Position numbers and translations under genes: made by a program. The notes under the pieces were generated by a model that was given only the letters and a program-made list of their open reading frames with translations, did not search any database and was not told where the DNA came from. A DNA stretch of 64,000 bases from Glaciecola sp965660815 (GTDB lineage: Bacteria; Pseudomonadota; Gammaproteobacteria; Enterobacterales; Alteromonadaceae). This document shows, one piece after another, positions 55,880-64,000 of this stretch. Positions within the stretch are counted from its first letter, which is position 1. Each line of letters opens with the position of its first letter. The stretch spans positions 186,001-250,000 of the forward strand of contig CBFIBG010000052.1 in assembly GCA_965660815.1 (NCBI GenBank), given 5' to 3'.

Positions 55880-56257
55880 ATGAGTGACAAAGCAGAAAAC
55901 ACATCTAATCCATTAGACACAATAAAATGGGTGTTGGTATTTGGTCTACTTGCTGGGTTAATTTATGGCTATACAAGCTACGAAGAAGTGTCTGTTTTGT
56001 ATAGAGCGTTGGGAGCAGTGGCTGTCGTAGTAATTGCAGGAGCGATAGCAGCAACCACATTTAAGGGGCAAACCTTCCTTACGTTTGCGAAAGAAGCACG
56101 CATCGAAGTGAGAAAGGTAGTTTGGCCTACAAGGCAAGAAGTTGTGAGAATGACCCTGATTATACTAGCGGCGACTGCGTTTGTTGGGTTAATGCTATAT
56201 TTAATTGATATGGTAATTGTTTGGGTTGTAGGTTTAGTAACGGGCATCGGAGCATAA
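55880..56257 (+). CDS. secE: Preprotein translocase subunit SecE
   Basis: 125 residues with three membrane segments, as in enterobacterial SecE. The conserved cytoplasmic block EARIEVRKVVWPTRQEVVRM precedes the last helix and contacts SecY. AATAGGTAACACT provides a weak ribosome-binding site. It is the first protein gene after tRNA-Trp and is followed 6 bp later by nusG. Function: clamps SecY in the inner-membrane protein channel. Confidence 0.97.
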   Translation: MSDKAENTSNPLDTIKWVLVFGLLAGLIYGYTSYEEVSVLYRALGAVAVVVIAGAIAATTFKGQTFLTFAKEARIEVRKVVWPTRQEVVRMTLIILAATAFVGLMLYLIDMVIVWVVGLVTGIGA

Positions 56258-56263
56258 ATAACC

Positions 56264-56800
56264 ATGGCAGATAAAAAGTGGTATGTAGTGCAAGCGTTTT
56301 CTCAGTACGAGTCGCGTGTAAAAAAAACATTAGAAGAATATATAAAAATGCATGCCATGGAAGACTATTTTGGCGAGATACTTGTTCCAACTGAAGAGGT
56401 CGTAGAAATGCGAGCTGGACAAAAGCGTAAGTCAGAGAGGAAGTTTTTTCCTGGCTATGTACTTGTCGAAATGGAAATGAATGAAGACTCATGGCACTTG
56501 GTAAAAAGTATACCCCGTGTTTTAGGTTTTATTGGTGGAACATCAGATCGCCCAATGCCAATTACAAAGAAAGAGGCAGACGCAATTCTCAATAGACTAG
56601 AAGAGTCTGTCGATAAACCAAAACCGAAAACATTGTTTGAGCCTGGTGAAGTGGTCCGCGTGACTGATGGTCCATTCGCGGATTTCAACGGTACGGTAGA
56701 AGAAGTCGATTATGAGAAGAGTCGTTTAAAAGTTTCCGTACTTATTTTCGGACGCTCTACGCCGGTTGAGCTAGAATTTGGCCATGTTGAAAAGGGCTAG
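56264..56800 (+). CDS. nusG: Transcription termination/antitermination factor NusG
   Basis: 178 residues, the NGN domain (WYVVQAFSQYESRVKKTLEE, ERKFFPGYVLVEM) and a KOW domain (FEPGEVVRVTDGPFADFNGT). It binds RNA polymerase to increase processivity and couples to Rho or ribosomal S10. The GGAG ribosome-binding site lies within the last codons of secE. An intrinsic terminator follows, and the usual next gene rplK is separated from it by a fasciclin gene. Confidence 0.97.
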   Translation: MADKKWYVVQAFSQYESRVKKTLEEYIKMHAMEDYFGEILVPTEEVVEMRAGQKRKSERKFFPGYVLVEMEMNEDSWHLVKSIPRVLGFIGGTSDRPMPITKKEADAILNRLEESVDKPKPKTLFEPGEVVRVTDGPFADFNGTVEEVDYEKSRLKVSVLIFGRSTPVELEFGHVEKG

Positions 56801-56812
56801 TGCTTTTTTGGG

Positions 56813-56842
56813 AAAAAAAAACGACCGAAAGGTCGTTTTTTG
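56813..56842 (+). terminator. Rho-independent terminator after nusG
   Basis: AAAAACGACC, GAAA tetraloop, GGTCGTTTTTT: a strong stem 12 bp beyond the nusG stop. It ends the secE-nusG transcript before the opposite-strand fasciclin gene. Confidence 0.9.
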
Positions 56843-56956
56843 TTTTGTGACGTTTAAAATAGTCTAGTCATGTATTTGAATGCTATTTTTTACATGTCAA
56901 GTTGTCATGCCAATATCATATCTTCGGTTAAATTAAGTATTGCATTGCACCAATTA

Positions 56957-57457
56957 TTAAGATTGTTCAGGCAGTATCACTTGGTCAATCACGTGAATGA
57001 GACCGTTACTCGCCTCGACGTCAACAGCGATGACATTTGCTTCATCCACCATCACCTTACTACCCATCACTTTTACATCTATGTCTTGACCTAAGAGGCT
57101 TTTGGCCGAATCGACTTTTACAACATCGCTTGCCTCTACTTTTCCAGGCACCACATGATATGTGAGGATTGATACTAATAATTCTTTATTTTCAGGTTTT
57201 AACAAATCCTCTAACGTACCGTCTGGTAACTTATCAAATGCAGCATTGGTTGGTGCGAAAACAGTAAGTGGCCCTTCACCTTTCAACGCTTCAACCAAGC
57301 CAGCCGCTTTGACTGCAGTAACGAGTGTGGTGAACTGTGGATTGGAAGCAGCGACATCTACTATGTCTTTTTTCATATCATAGCCACCCGCATGAGCGTT
57401 GCTCGCGAGTAATATAGTCGCGGTAATAGTACACAGTAAATTCTTAAAATATTTCAT
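56957..57457 (-). CDS. Secreted fasciclin (FAS1) domain protein
   Basis: 166 residues: a signal peptide (LCTITATILLASNAHA) and one FAS1 domain (about 35-165) with H1 and H2 boxes GPLTVFAPTNAAFDKLP and NGLIHVIDQVILP. Bacterial FAS1 proteins are adhesion-like secreted proteins. It sits between nusG and rplK on the opposite strand, an unusual place. A possible CRP site and a TATAAT lie just upstream (57482-57503), suggesting its own regulated promoter. Confidence 0.93.
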   Translation of the reverse strand: MKYFKNLLCTITATILLASNAHAGGYDMKKDIVDVAASNPQFTTLVTAVKAAGLVEALKGEGPLTVFAPTNAAFDKLPDGTLEDLLKPENKELLVSILTYHVVPGKVEASDVVKVDSAKSLLGQDIDVKVMGSKVMVDEANVIAVDVEASNGLIHVIDQVILPEQS

Positions 57458-57487
57458 GGTTTAAATTCCTCTCTAATTTATATTATA

Positions 57488-57503
57488 AGTGATCTTAGTC
57501 ACA
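57488..57503 (-). promoter_or_regulatory. Possible CRP-type site upstream of the fasciclin gene
   Basis: On the minus strand TGTGA-CTAAGA-TCACT, nine of ten matches to the TGTGA-N6-TCACA core, directly followed by TATAAT (57487-57482). Its position, very close to the -10, would favour repression or an unusual activation; it may be a chance match. Confidence 0.4.
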
Positions 57504-57624
57504 TTAATGCTTACTCGCGCATTATTTAAATTGATTATTTATTAAACTACTTTAATTTATTAAATAATATTAATAACTTAGATGATTAGAGTGTTCTTAT
57601 TTTTGAAAGAATGCATAGAGCCTA

Positions 57625-57653
57625 TTGCATATAATTACAACAAAGCATATACT
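57625..57653 (+). promoter_or_regulatory. Sigma-70 promoter of the rplK operon
   Basis: TTGCAT (57625-57630), 17 bp, TATACT (57648-57653), then a TTGCGCCC discriminator, about 80 bp before rplK. The leader between promoter and rplK has a GC-rich, hairpin-forming stretch that may be the L1 feedback target, as in the E. coli L11 operon. Confidence 0.75.
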
Positions 57654-57742
57654 TTGCGCCCTTTTTTATGAACGGGGAGCCGTTAGAGAAGATATTCTCT
57701 TGTATCTTCAAGGCGTTATACCCAAAAAATAGAGAGTATAAA

Positions 57743-58171
57743 ATGGCGAAGAAAGTATCTGGCTTAATTAAGCTTCAGGTTGCTGCTGGCTCAGCAAACC
57801 CTAGTCCACCAGTTGGTCCTGCATTGGGTCAACACGGTGTAAATATCATGGAATTCTGTAAAGCGTTTAATGCTAAAACAGAATCGTTAGAAAAAGGCGC
57901 TCCGGTACCAGTGGTAATTACTGTGTACGAAGATCGCTCATTTACCTTCGAAACAAAAACACCCCCTGCATCTTATTTGTTGAAAAAAGCTGCGGGCATA
58001 AAGAGTGGTTCTGGTCGACCAAACACCGAAAAAGTGGGTACAGTAACTAGAGCTCAATTAGAAGAAATTGCTAAAGTAAAAGAACCTGACTTAACCGCCG
58101 CTGATTTAGATGCCGCGGTAAATACTATCGCAGGTAGTGCTCGTAGCATGGGTTTGAAGGTAGAGGGTTAA
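57743..58171 (+). CDS. rplK: Ribosomal protein L11
   Basis: 142 residues from the ATG at 57743, which follows AGAGAG; the frame is open further upstream but that would add 25 non-conserved residues. MAKKVSGLIKLQVAAGSANP, SPPVGPALGQHGVNIMEFCK and KTPPASYLLKKAAGIKSGSG are typical L11 sequences. L11 binds 23S rRNA in the GTPase-associated centre and is needed for RelA activation. First gene of the rplK-rplA pair. Confidence 0.97.
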   Translation: MAKKVSGLIKLQVAAGSANPSPPVGPALGQHGVNIMEFCKAFNAKTESLEKGAPVPVVITVYEDRSFTFETKTPPASYLLKKAAGIKSGSGRPNTEKVGTVTRAQLEEIAKVKEPDLTAADLDAAVNTIAGSARSMGLKVEG

Positions 58172-58175
58172 TATA

Positions 58176-58874
58176 ATGGCAAAATTATCTAAACGCGCTC
58201 GAGTTATCGCAGAGAAAGTTGACTCGTTAAAAGAGTATAATTTTGATGAAGCGGTAGCTTTGTTAAAAGAATTGTCAACTGTAAAGTTTCCGGAAAGTGT
58301 TGACGTAGCCGTGAACCTTGGCATAGATGCTCGTAAATCAGACCAAAACGTTCGAGGAGCGACTGTTCTTCCGAATGGTACAGGTAAAGATGTACGAGTC
58401 GCAGTGTTTACACAAGGCGCTAATGCTGAAGCGGCTAAAGAAGCTGGCGCAGATATCGTGGGTATGGATGACCTCGCTGAGTTAGTGAAAAAAGGCGAAA
58501 TGAATTTTGATGTAGTTGTTGCTAGCCCAGACGCTATGAGGGTAGTGGGTCAATTAGGTCAAATCTTGGGTCCACGAGGACTTATGCCTAACCCTAAAAC
58601 AGGCACTGTTACTCCAGATGTTGCAACAGCAGTGAAAAATGCAAAAGCCGGTCAGGTGAGATATCGAAATGATAAAAACGGTATCATCCACGCCAGTATC
58701 GGTAAAATTGCGTTTGAACCAACTGCTATTAAAGAAAACCTTGAAGCTTTATTAGAAGCGTTGCGCAAAGCTAAGCCTTCATCGGCGAAAGGTACATATA
58801 TTAAAAAAGTAAGTTTAAGCACTACTATGGGCGCTGGTATTACTTTAGACCAAAGCTCAATTTCACAAGCTTAA
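58176..58874 (+). CDS. rplA: Ribosomal protein L1
   Basis: 232 residues, beginning 4 bp after rplK. MAKLSKRARVIAEKVD, VLPNGTGKDVRVAVF, GPRGLMPNPKTGTVTPDV and ASIGKIAFEPTAIKENL mark L1. It forms the ribosome's L1 stalk and, in E. coli, represses its own operon by binding the leader. Two domains of the usual size. Confidence 0.97.
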   Translation: MAKLSKRARVIAEKVDSLKEYNFDEAVALLKELSTVKFPESVDVAVNLGIDARKSDQNVRGATVLPNGTGKDVRVAVFTQGANAEAAKEAGADIVGMDDLAELVKKGEMNFDVVVASPDAMRVVGQLGQILGPRGLMPNPKTGTVTPDVATAVKNAKAGQVRYRNDKNGIIHASIGKIAFEPTAIKENLEALLEALRKAKPSSAKGTYIKKVSLSTTMGAGITLDQSSISQA

Positions 58875-58884
58875 TATTTACTTT

Positions 58885-59150
58885 CTCTTGTAAAAGGTTG
58901 TGGGTTGGAGCCTGTATAGCGATATATATGGCTCCCGTCCAAGACCGCAGGCGATGGGTAGTAAAAGAATTAAGAGAGCTTTTACATTAATACTTGTCTT
59001 AATAAGTACCTGCGCAGACGGTGGAATTCAACCCAGACTCTCTGGGAAATGAACACCGTAGAGCGGTACAAGCGACGCTTGTTCGTTTGTATCAATCTGT
59101 AATCCTGGCAACGTTTTCGATTTCGTAAGCATTGTCAGAATATAAAAGAG
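58885..59150 (+). ncRNA. Ribosomal protein L10 leader of rplJ-rplL
   Basis: The 285 bp between rplA and rplJ contain no frame but many complementary segments (for example GAGCC...GGCTC around 58909-58936 and CCCAGACTCTCTGGG near 59032-59046). The location and structure fit the L10 leader, where the L10-L7/L12 complex binds to repress translation of rplJ-rplL. Exact ends are approximate. Confidence 0.75.
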
Positions 59151-59159
59151 GTGAACTCA

Positions 59160-59678
59160 GTGGCACTAGGCTTAGCAGCAAAAAAAGAGATAGTCGCGGA
59201 AGTTTCCGACGTCGCATCTCGTGCTCTATCTGTTGCCGTCGCTGAATACCGTGGGATGGAAGTAGGTGAGCTTACTGAATTACGTGTTAAAGCCCGTGAG
59301 CAAGGTGTATATCTAAAGGTTATTAGAAATACACTAGCAAAACGAGCATTAGCAGACAGTAAGTTTTCTGATATCGACGAAGCGTTAACAGGTCCCTTAA
59401 TTTATGGTTTCTCTATTGATGCACCTGGCGGTGCAGCGCGTTTGTTTAAAGACTTCGCGAAGGGCAATAATAAATTAAATGTGACTGCGTTATCGATTGG
59501 TAATGGTTTATTGGGTCCTGAAAAATTGGACGCAGTTGCTTCATTGCCTACTCGTGACGAAGCGTTGGCGAAACTACTTGCTACCTTTAAAGCACCGGTT
59601 GGTAAATTCGTTCAGACGATTAACGAAGTCCCAACTAAGTTTGCACGTGTATTGGCGGCGATCAAAGACACCAAGTAA
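59160..59678 (+). CDS. rplJ: Ribosomal protein L10
   Basis: 172 residues. The start chosen is GTG at 59160: AGAGG lies 8 bp upstream, and the product then begins like E. coli L10 (MALGLAAKKEIVAEVSDVAS). A GTG at 59151 in frame would overlap that ribosome-binding site. GVYLKVIRNTLAKRAL, GPLIYGFS and PGGAARLFKDFAK are conserved. It anchors L7/L12 dimers and binds the leader for autoregulation. Confidence 0.96.
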   Translation: MALGLAAKKEIVAEVSDVASRALSVAVAEYRGMEVGELTELRVKAREQGVYLKVIRNTLAKRALADSKFSDIDEALTGPLIYGFSIDAPGGAARLFKDFAKGNNKLNVTALSIGNGLLGPEKLDAVASLPTRDEALAKLLATFKAPVGKFVQTINEVPTKFARVLAAIKDTK

Positions 59679-59731
59679 TTGGCGTTTTTGGCAATTTGAA
59701 TTTTTAACATTATACCCAGGAGTTTAGAGAA

Positions 59732-60106
59732 ATGGCTCTAACAAAAGACGATATATTAAACGCAATCGCTGAAATGCCAGTTATGGAATTGGTTGAGTTG
59801 ATTGAAGCAGCTGAAGAAAAATTCGGCGTAGAAGCTACTGCAGCTGTTGCTGTAGCAGCTGGTCCTGCAGCGGCAGCTGAAGCAGCAGAAGAGCAAACCG
59901 AGTTTGACGTAGTACTTACTTCTTTCGGTGGCAATAAAGTTGCAGTAATCAAAGCTGTACGTAGCGCAACTGGTCTTGGCTTGAAAGAAGCTAAAGAAGT
60001 AGTTGAGTCTGCACCTAAGGCAATAAAAGAAGGTGTATCTAAGGACGAAGCAGAAGAACTTAAGAAACAGCTTGAAGAAGCTGGCGCTGAAGTTGAAGTT
60101 AAGTAA
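59732..60106 (+). CDS. rplL: Ribosomal protein L7/L12
   Basis: 124 residues: N-terminal dimerisation part (MALTKDDILNAIAEMPVMEL), an Ala-rich hinge (AVAVAAGPAAAAEAAEE) and a C-terminal domain (EFDVVLTSFGGNKVAVIKAV, GLGLKEAKEVVESAPKAIKE). AGGAG lies 9 bp before the ATG. It recruits translation factors to the ribosome. Confidence 0.97.
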   Translation: MALTKDDILNAIAEMPVMELVELIEAAEEKFGVEATAAVAVAAGPAAAAEAAEEQTEFDVVLTSFGGNKVAVIKAVRSATGLGLKEAKEVVESAPKAIKEGVSKDEAEELKKQLEEAGAEVEVK

Positions 60107-60145
60107 TTAGTCGTTATACTAATTACTGACCTTTTTTAAGGTCTG

Positions 60146-60175
60146 GGCTGATGGTTTTTGACCATCAGCCTTTTT
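60146..60175 (+). terminator. Attenuator/terminator between rplL and rpoB
   Basis: GGCTGATGG, TTTTTGA loop, CCATCAGCC then TTTTT. As in E. coli, this should partially stop transcription so that ribosomal protein mRNA exceeds rpoBC mRNA. The next 300 bp to rpoB hold no gene; no clear promoter was identified there. Confidence 0.88.
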
Positions 60176-60476
60176 GCGCTATGTGTTAATAAAAATTAGC
60201 ACCAAGAATACACAAAATTTAAGCCCTTTATTTGTGTTATTCCGCTCTCATGGTATTGTTTGTACAGTTTGTGGTATTACTGGTGATATTGCATTGTTTT
60301 TAAATGAATATTTCTAATGTTTAGAGGTTTTATTTAACGAAATGTATTTTTTCAGTCTAAACTATTACAAATAGCCCGAGCAGTAAAAGGGTACTGGAAG
60401 TTTGTTACGCATGCAAAACCGTCCACCAGATGGTCGCGTAGCAGGTTGGGTCTAAAATCAGTCGACTGAGGAACCC

Positions 60477-63400
60477 ATGGTTTACTCTTATAGTGAAAAA
60501 AAACGTATCCGTAAGGATTTTGGCAAACGTCCACAGGTACTGGAAATTCCATACCTTCTTTCAATACAACTGGATTCATTTAAAAAATTTATCGAACAAG
60601 ACCCAGATGGCCAATATGGCTTGGAGTCCGCGTTTCGTTCAGTGTTCCCAATAAAGAGCTATTCTGGCAACTCTGAATTGCAGTATGTTTCATACCGGCT
60701 CGGTGACCCTGTTTTTGACGTTAAAGAATGTCAGATACGAGGCGTGACCTACTCTGCTCCTCTAAGAGTTAAGTTAAGGCTTGTGTTATTCGATAAAGAA
60801 GCAGCACCAGGTACTGTCAAAGATATAAAAGAACAAGAAGTATATATGGGTGAAATCCCATTAATGACAGATAATGGTACTTTTGTAATAAATGGTACCG
60901 AGCGTGTAATTGTGTCACAACTGCATCGTTCTCCTGGCGTATTTTTTGATCATGATAAAGGTAAAACGCACTCCTCAGGAAAAGTGCTATACAACGCACG
61001 AGTCATTCCATACCGAGGTTCTTGGTTAGACTTCGAGTTTGACCCTAAAGACAACTTATTTGTGCGAATAGACAGACGTCGTAAGCTTCCTGCTACTATC
61101 ATATTGCGTGCATTAGACATGACCACAGAAGAAATACTCGATAATTTCTTTGACAAAGACGCGGTAAGAATAGACGGTGAGCATTACATGATGGATGTCG
61201 TTCCAGACAGACTACGTGGCGAAACCGCTCAATTTGACATTCTGGACCAAGACGGTGGAGTATTGGTAGAACAAGGAAGACGTATTTCTGCTCGACATAC
61301 CCGTTCTCTTGAGAAAGCCAAGGTTAGCGAGTTAGTTGTGCCTGCTGAATATTTAGTGGGTAAAATCTTAGATCGTTCTTACGTTGACGAAAATACGGGT
61401 GAAATAGTTGCAGAGGCAAATCAAGAATTAACGCTTGAGCTCCTTACCGCTATGCGCGAGTCAGGAATAAAAGAGTTTAACACCCTTTACATAAATGAAC
61501 TTGATCATGGTTCATACATTTCAGATACCATCAATATAGATCCTTCAACAAACAGACTAGAAGCTCTAGTTGAGATCTACAGAATGATGCGTCCTGGAGA
61601 GCCGCCAACGAAGGACGCGGCTGAAAATTTATTTGATAACTTGTTCTTCTCAGACGACCGTTATGATCTTTCAGCGGTGGGTAGAATGAAGTTTAACAGA
61701 CGTTTGGGTAGAGACGACTCTACAGGCGCCGGTACGTTAGACAAAAAAGATATTGTTGCTGTAATGAATCAACTTATTACCATCCGAGATGGTAAAGACG
61801 AAGTTGACGATATTGACCACTTAGGTAATCGCCGTATACGCTCAGTGGGTGAAATGGCAGAAAACCAATTCAGAGTAGGTTTAGTAAGAGTTGAAAGAGC
61901 AGTCAAAGAGCGCTTATCTTTAGGTGACCTCGACGCGGTAATGCCGCAAGATCTTATCAACGCGAAACCAATTTCTGCGGCAGTTAAAGAGTTCTTTGGT
62001 TCAAGTCAGTTGTCTCAATTTATGGATCAAAATAATCCACTGTCGGAAGTTACTCACAAACGACGTATTTCGGCATTAGGTCCAGGTGGTTTGACTCGAG
62101 AACGCGCAGGATTCGAAGTACGTGACGTACACCCCACTCACTATGGTAGAGTGTGTCCGATTGAAACTCCTGAAGGCCCGAATATCGGTCTAATAAATTC
62201 ACTTTCTAGCTTTGCTAGAACCAACGATTTTGGTTTCCTTGAAACCCCATATCGAAGAGTTGTGAATGGCTCAGTAACCGATGACATAGAATATTTATCT
62301 GCCATCGAAGAAGGTCAATATGCGATAGCGCAGGCAAATGTTGCACTGGATGAAAGTAATAATCTAGTGGACGATTTGATTGCTTGTCGTCAACGCGGTG
62401 AAAACGTTTTAGTACAAAAAGAAGATATTTCTTATATGGACGTATCTCCGCAGCAGATTGTTTCCATTGCCGCCAGCATTATTCCTTTCCTAGAGCACGA
62501 TGACGCGAACCGTGCACTTATGGGATCGAACATGCAACGTCAAGCAGTGCCTACTTTGAAGGCAGACAAGCCGCTTGTCGGCACAGGCATGGAAAAAACA
62601 GTAGCTGTTGATTCTGGAGTTACCGTTGTTGCTAAGCGAGGCGGTGTAATAGATTACGTAGATGCCTCTAGAATTGTGGTAAAGGTTAATGAAGAAGAAA
62701 TGTTAGCCGGTGAAGCAGGCATAGACATATATAATTTAACCAAGTACACGCGGTCTAATCAAAACACTTGTATCAACCAACGGCCAACTTGTAATGTTGG
62801 TGATCCAGTGGTGATTGGTGACGTGTTAGCCGATGGTCCTTCTACAGACCTTGGAGAGCTTGCTCTTGGCCAGAATATGCGCATCGCATTCATGCCTTGG
62901 AATGGATATAACTTCGAGGACTCTATTCTGATATCTGAGCGCGTTGCTCAGGAAGACCGCTTTACTACTATCCATATACAAGAACTAAGTTGTATTGCCC
63001 GAGACACGAAGCTTGGTCCAGAAGAAATAAGTGGCGATATTCCAAATGTTGGTGAGTCAGCGCTTGGTAAACTGGACGAGTCAGGTGTTGTTTATATTGG
63101 CGCTGAAGTAAAAGGTGGCGATATTCTAGTTGGTAAGGTAACTCCTAAGGGTGAAACACAGTTGACCCCAGAAGAGAAACTATTAAGAGCAATATTTGGT
63201 GAAAAAGCATCAGACGTAAAAGATACGTCATTGAGAGTGCCCAACTCTGTAAGTGGCACGGTCATTGATGTTCAAGTGTTTACACGTGACGGTGTTGAGA
63301 AAGACAAACGTGCTATCGAAATTGAAGAAATGCAATTGCGCGAAGTTAAGAAAGATTTGGGCGATGAATTCGCAATTCTAGCAGATGGCATTTTTGCGCG

Positions 63401-64000
63401 AGCCAGCAGCTTGCTTTTGAATGCCGGAGTGGCTCAAGACAAACTTGACAGTATGCCTCGCGAGAAGTGGTTCGATATACCAGTATCCGACGAAGATGCG
63501 CAAAACGAACTTGATCAAAACGCTGAGCAATTTGTAGAAATTAAAAACGATTTCGACAAAAAGTTTGAAACTAAACGTCGCAAGATTACCCAAGGGGATG
63601 ACCTTGCGCCAGGCGTGCTTAAGATAGTCAAAGTATATTTAGCGGTTAAGCGTTCGATACAGCCTGGTGATAAAATGGCAGGAAGGCACGGTAACAAAGG
63701 TGTTATTTCTACCATACAGCCAGTTGAGGATATGCCTTACGACTCAGACGGTACTCCAGTCGACATCGTATTGAACCCACTAGGCGTTCCTTCGCGGATG
63801 AACATTGGTCAGATTCTTGAAACGCACTTAGGCATGGCAGCACATGGTTTAGGCGTTAAGATTGACAAGATGATTAAGGAGCAACAAGAGGTCGCTAAGC
63901 TACGTGACTTCTTAAAAGAAGTATATTCACTTGGAACTTCGCATCAAGAAGTCAATATCGATGAATTTACCGACGCTGAAGTCAAACGATTAGCTGAAAA
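60477..64000 (+). CDS. rpoB: RNA polymerase beta subunit, 3' end outside the window
   Basis: The ATG at 60477 follows GAGGAA and starts MVYSYSEKKRIRKDFGKRPQ; the frame remains open to the window end, about 1174 of some 1340 residues. The rifampicin-pocket region is wild type in type (SSQLSQFMDQNNPLSE, THKRRISALGPGGLTRERAG), with Asp, His and Ser at the usual resistance positions (E. coli 516, 526, 531). PTHYGRVCPIETPEGPNIGL and NILGHLGMAA-like SRMNIGQILETHLGMAAHGL follow. rpoC should be next, beyond the window. Confidence 0.98.
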   Translation, partial: MVYSYSEKKRIRKDFGKRPQVLEIPYLLSIQLDSFKKFIEQDPDGQYGLESAFRSVFPIKSYSGNSELQYVSYRLGDPVFDVKECQIRGVTYSAPLRVKLRLVLFDKEAAPGTVKDIKEQEVYMGEIPLMTDNGTFVINGTERVIVSQLHRSPGVFFDHDKGKTHSSGKVLYNARVIPYRGSWLDFEFDPKDNLFVRIDRRRKLPATIILRALDMTTEEILDNFFDKDAVRIDGEHYMMDVVPDRLRGETAQFDILDQDGGVLVEQGRRISARHTRSLEKAKVSELVVPAEYLVGKILDRSYVDENTGEIVAEANQELTLELLTAMRESGIKEFNTLYINELDHGSYISDTINIDPSTNRLEALVEIYRMMRPGEPPTKDAAENLFDNLFFSDDRYDLSAVGRMKFNRRLGRDDSTGAGTLDKKDIVAVMNQLITIRDGKDEVDDIDHLGNRRIRSVGEMAENQFRVGLVRVERAVKERLSLGDLDAVMPQDLINAKPISAAVKEFFGSSQLSQFMDQNNPLSEVTHKRRISALGPGGLTRERAGFEVRDVHPTHYGRVCPIETPEGPNIGLINSLSSFARTNDFGFLETPYRRVVNGSVTDDIEYLSAIEEGQYAIAQANVALDESNNLVDDLIACRQRGENVLVQKEDISYMDVSPQQIVSIAASIIPFLEHDDANRALMGSNMQRQAVPTLKADKPLVGTGMEKTVAVDSGVTVVAKRGGVIDYVDASRIVVKVNEEEMLAGEAGIDIYNLTKYTRSNQNTCINQRPTCNVGDPVVIGDVLADGPSTDLGELALGQNMRIAFMPWNGYNFEDSILISERVAQEDRFTTIHIQELSCIARDTKLGPEEISGDIPNVGESALGKLDESGVVYIGAEVKGGDILVGKVTPKGETQLTPEEKLLRAIFGEKASDVKDTSLRVPNSVSGTVIDVQVFTRDGVEKDKRAIEIEEMQLREVKKDLGDEFAILADGIFARASSLLLNAGVAQDKLDSMPREKWFDIPVSDEDAQNELDQNAEQFVEIKNDFDKKFETKRRKITQGDDLAPGVLKIVKVYLAVKRSIQPGDKMAGRHGNKGVISTIQPVEDMPYDSDGTPVDIVLNPLGVPSRMNIGQILETHLGMAAHGLGVKIDKMIKEQQEVAKLRDFLKEVYSLGTSHQEVNIDEFTDAEVKRLAE

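Noticed and set aside
61995..62105. Possible rifampicin-resistance substitutions in rpoB
   Set aside because: The cluster reads as in sensitive E. coli at the usual positions.

Overview
The window looks like chromosome of a marine gammaproteobacterium of the order Alteromonadales (Alteromonadaceae, Glaciecola/Paraglaciecola/Aliiglaciecola-like). The evidence is the secE-nusG-rplKAJL-rpoB block with tRNA-Trp in front, the E. coli-like FolE, PyrC and DbpA, the low-to-moderate GC content, and many envelope genes of marine heterotrophs (porins, DUF481, PEP-CTERM-like protein, DUF5666 lipoprotein, OlsF, BCCT carrier). This is inference from protein resemblance; no database was searched.

Layout. 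1-5.5 kb: the 3' part of a TPR-sulfotransferase gene, the aguA-aguB pair (agmatine to putrescine) and a secreted PEP-CTERM-like protein. 5.6-11.5 kb: a compact cydA-cydB-cydD-cydC operon for cytochrome bd oxidase and its assembly exporter. 11.8-12.3 kb: a gene graveyard holding a broken DJ-1/PfpI gene and an orphan Fis-type helix-turn-helix. 12.5-19.6 kb: the most distinctive region. An ECF sigma factor and its membrane anti-sigma factor stand divergent to a secreted subtilase that carries a tandem Val-Glu-Asp-Asp repeat of about 187 residues. A beta-barrel protein and an 850-residue lipoprotein built of about ten DUF5666-like units follow. The same promoter-like motif, GGGAATAAA-N13/14-CGTT, lies in front of both the sigma gene and the lipoprotein gene, which ties them into one candidate regulon.

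19.8-35 kb: folM and folE (divergent), a Cache/PAS/GGDEF diguanylate cyclase, a lipoprotein alpha-amylase, an aldo/keto reductase, a DinB-like protein, a porin, a bifunctional ornithine-lipid synthase (OlsF), two possible tiny genes and a choice-of-anchor lipoprotein with a collagen-like linker. 35-48 kb: pyrC, dbpA, a YfcC-type carrier, a porin/binding-protein pair, an operon of BCCT carrier, CNMP-CBS-DUF294 protein and DEDDh exonuclease, then DUF481 and a voltage-gated-type potassium channel. 48-55 kb: a chemoreceptor with a c-type haem motif, a ChoK/ecdysteroid-kinase-like protein, MAPEG, an ABC exporter, a pesticin-like muramidase and an iodotyrosine-deiminase-like nitroreductase.

55.6-64 kb: the transcription/translation core, tRNA-Trp, secE, nusG, rplK, rplA, rplJ, rplL and rpoB (cut by the window end). 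Two departures from the usual order are visible. No tuf gene precedes tRNA-Trp, and a fasciclin gene on the opposite strand separates nusG from rplK, which has its own strong promoter. The core genes show the expected control sites: a tRNA-type promoter with GC-rich discriminator, the rplJ leader, and an rplL-rpoB attenuator.
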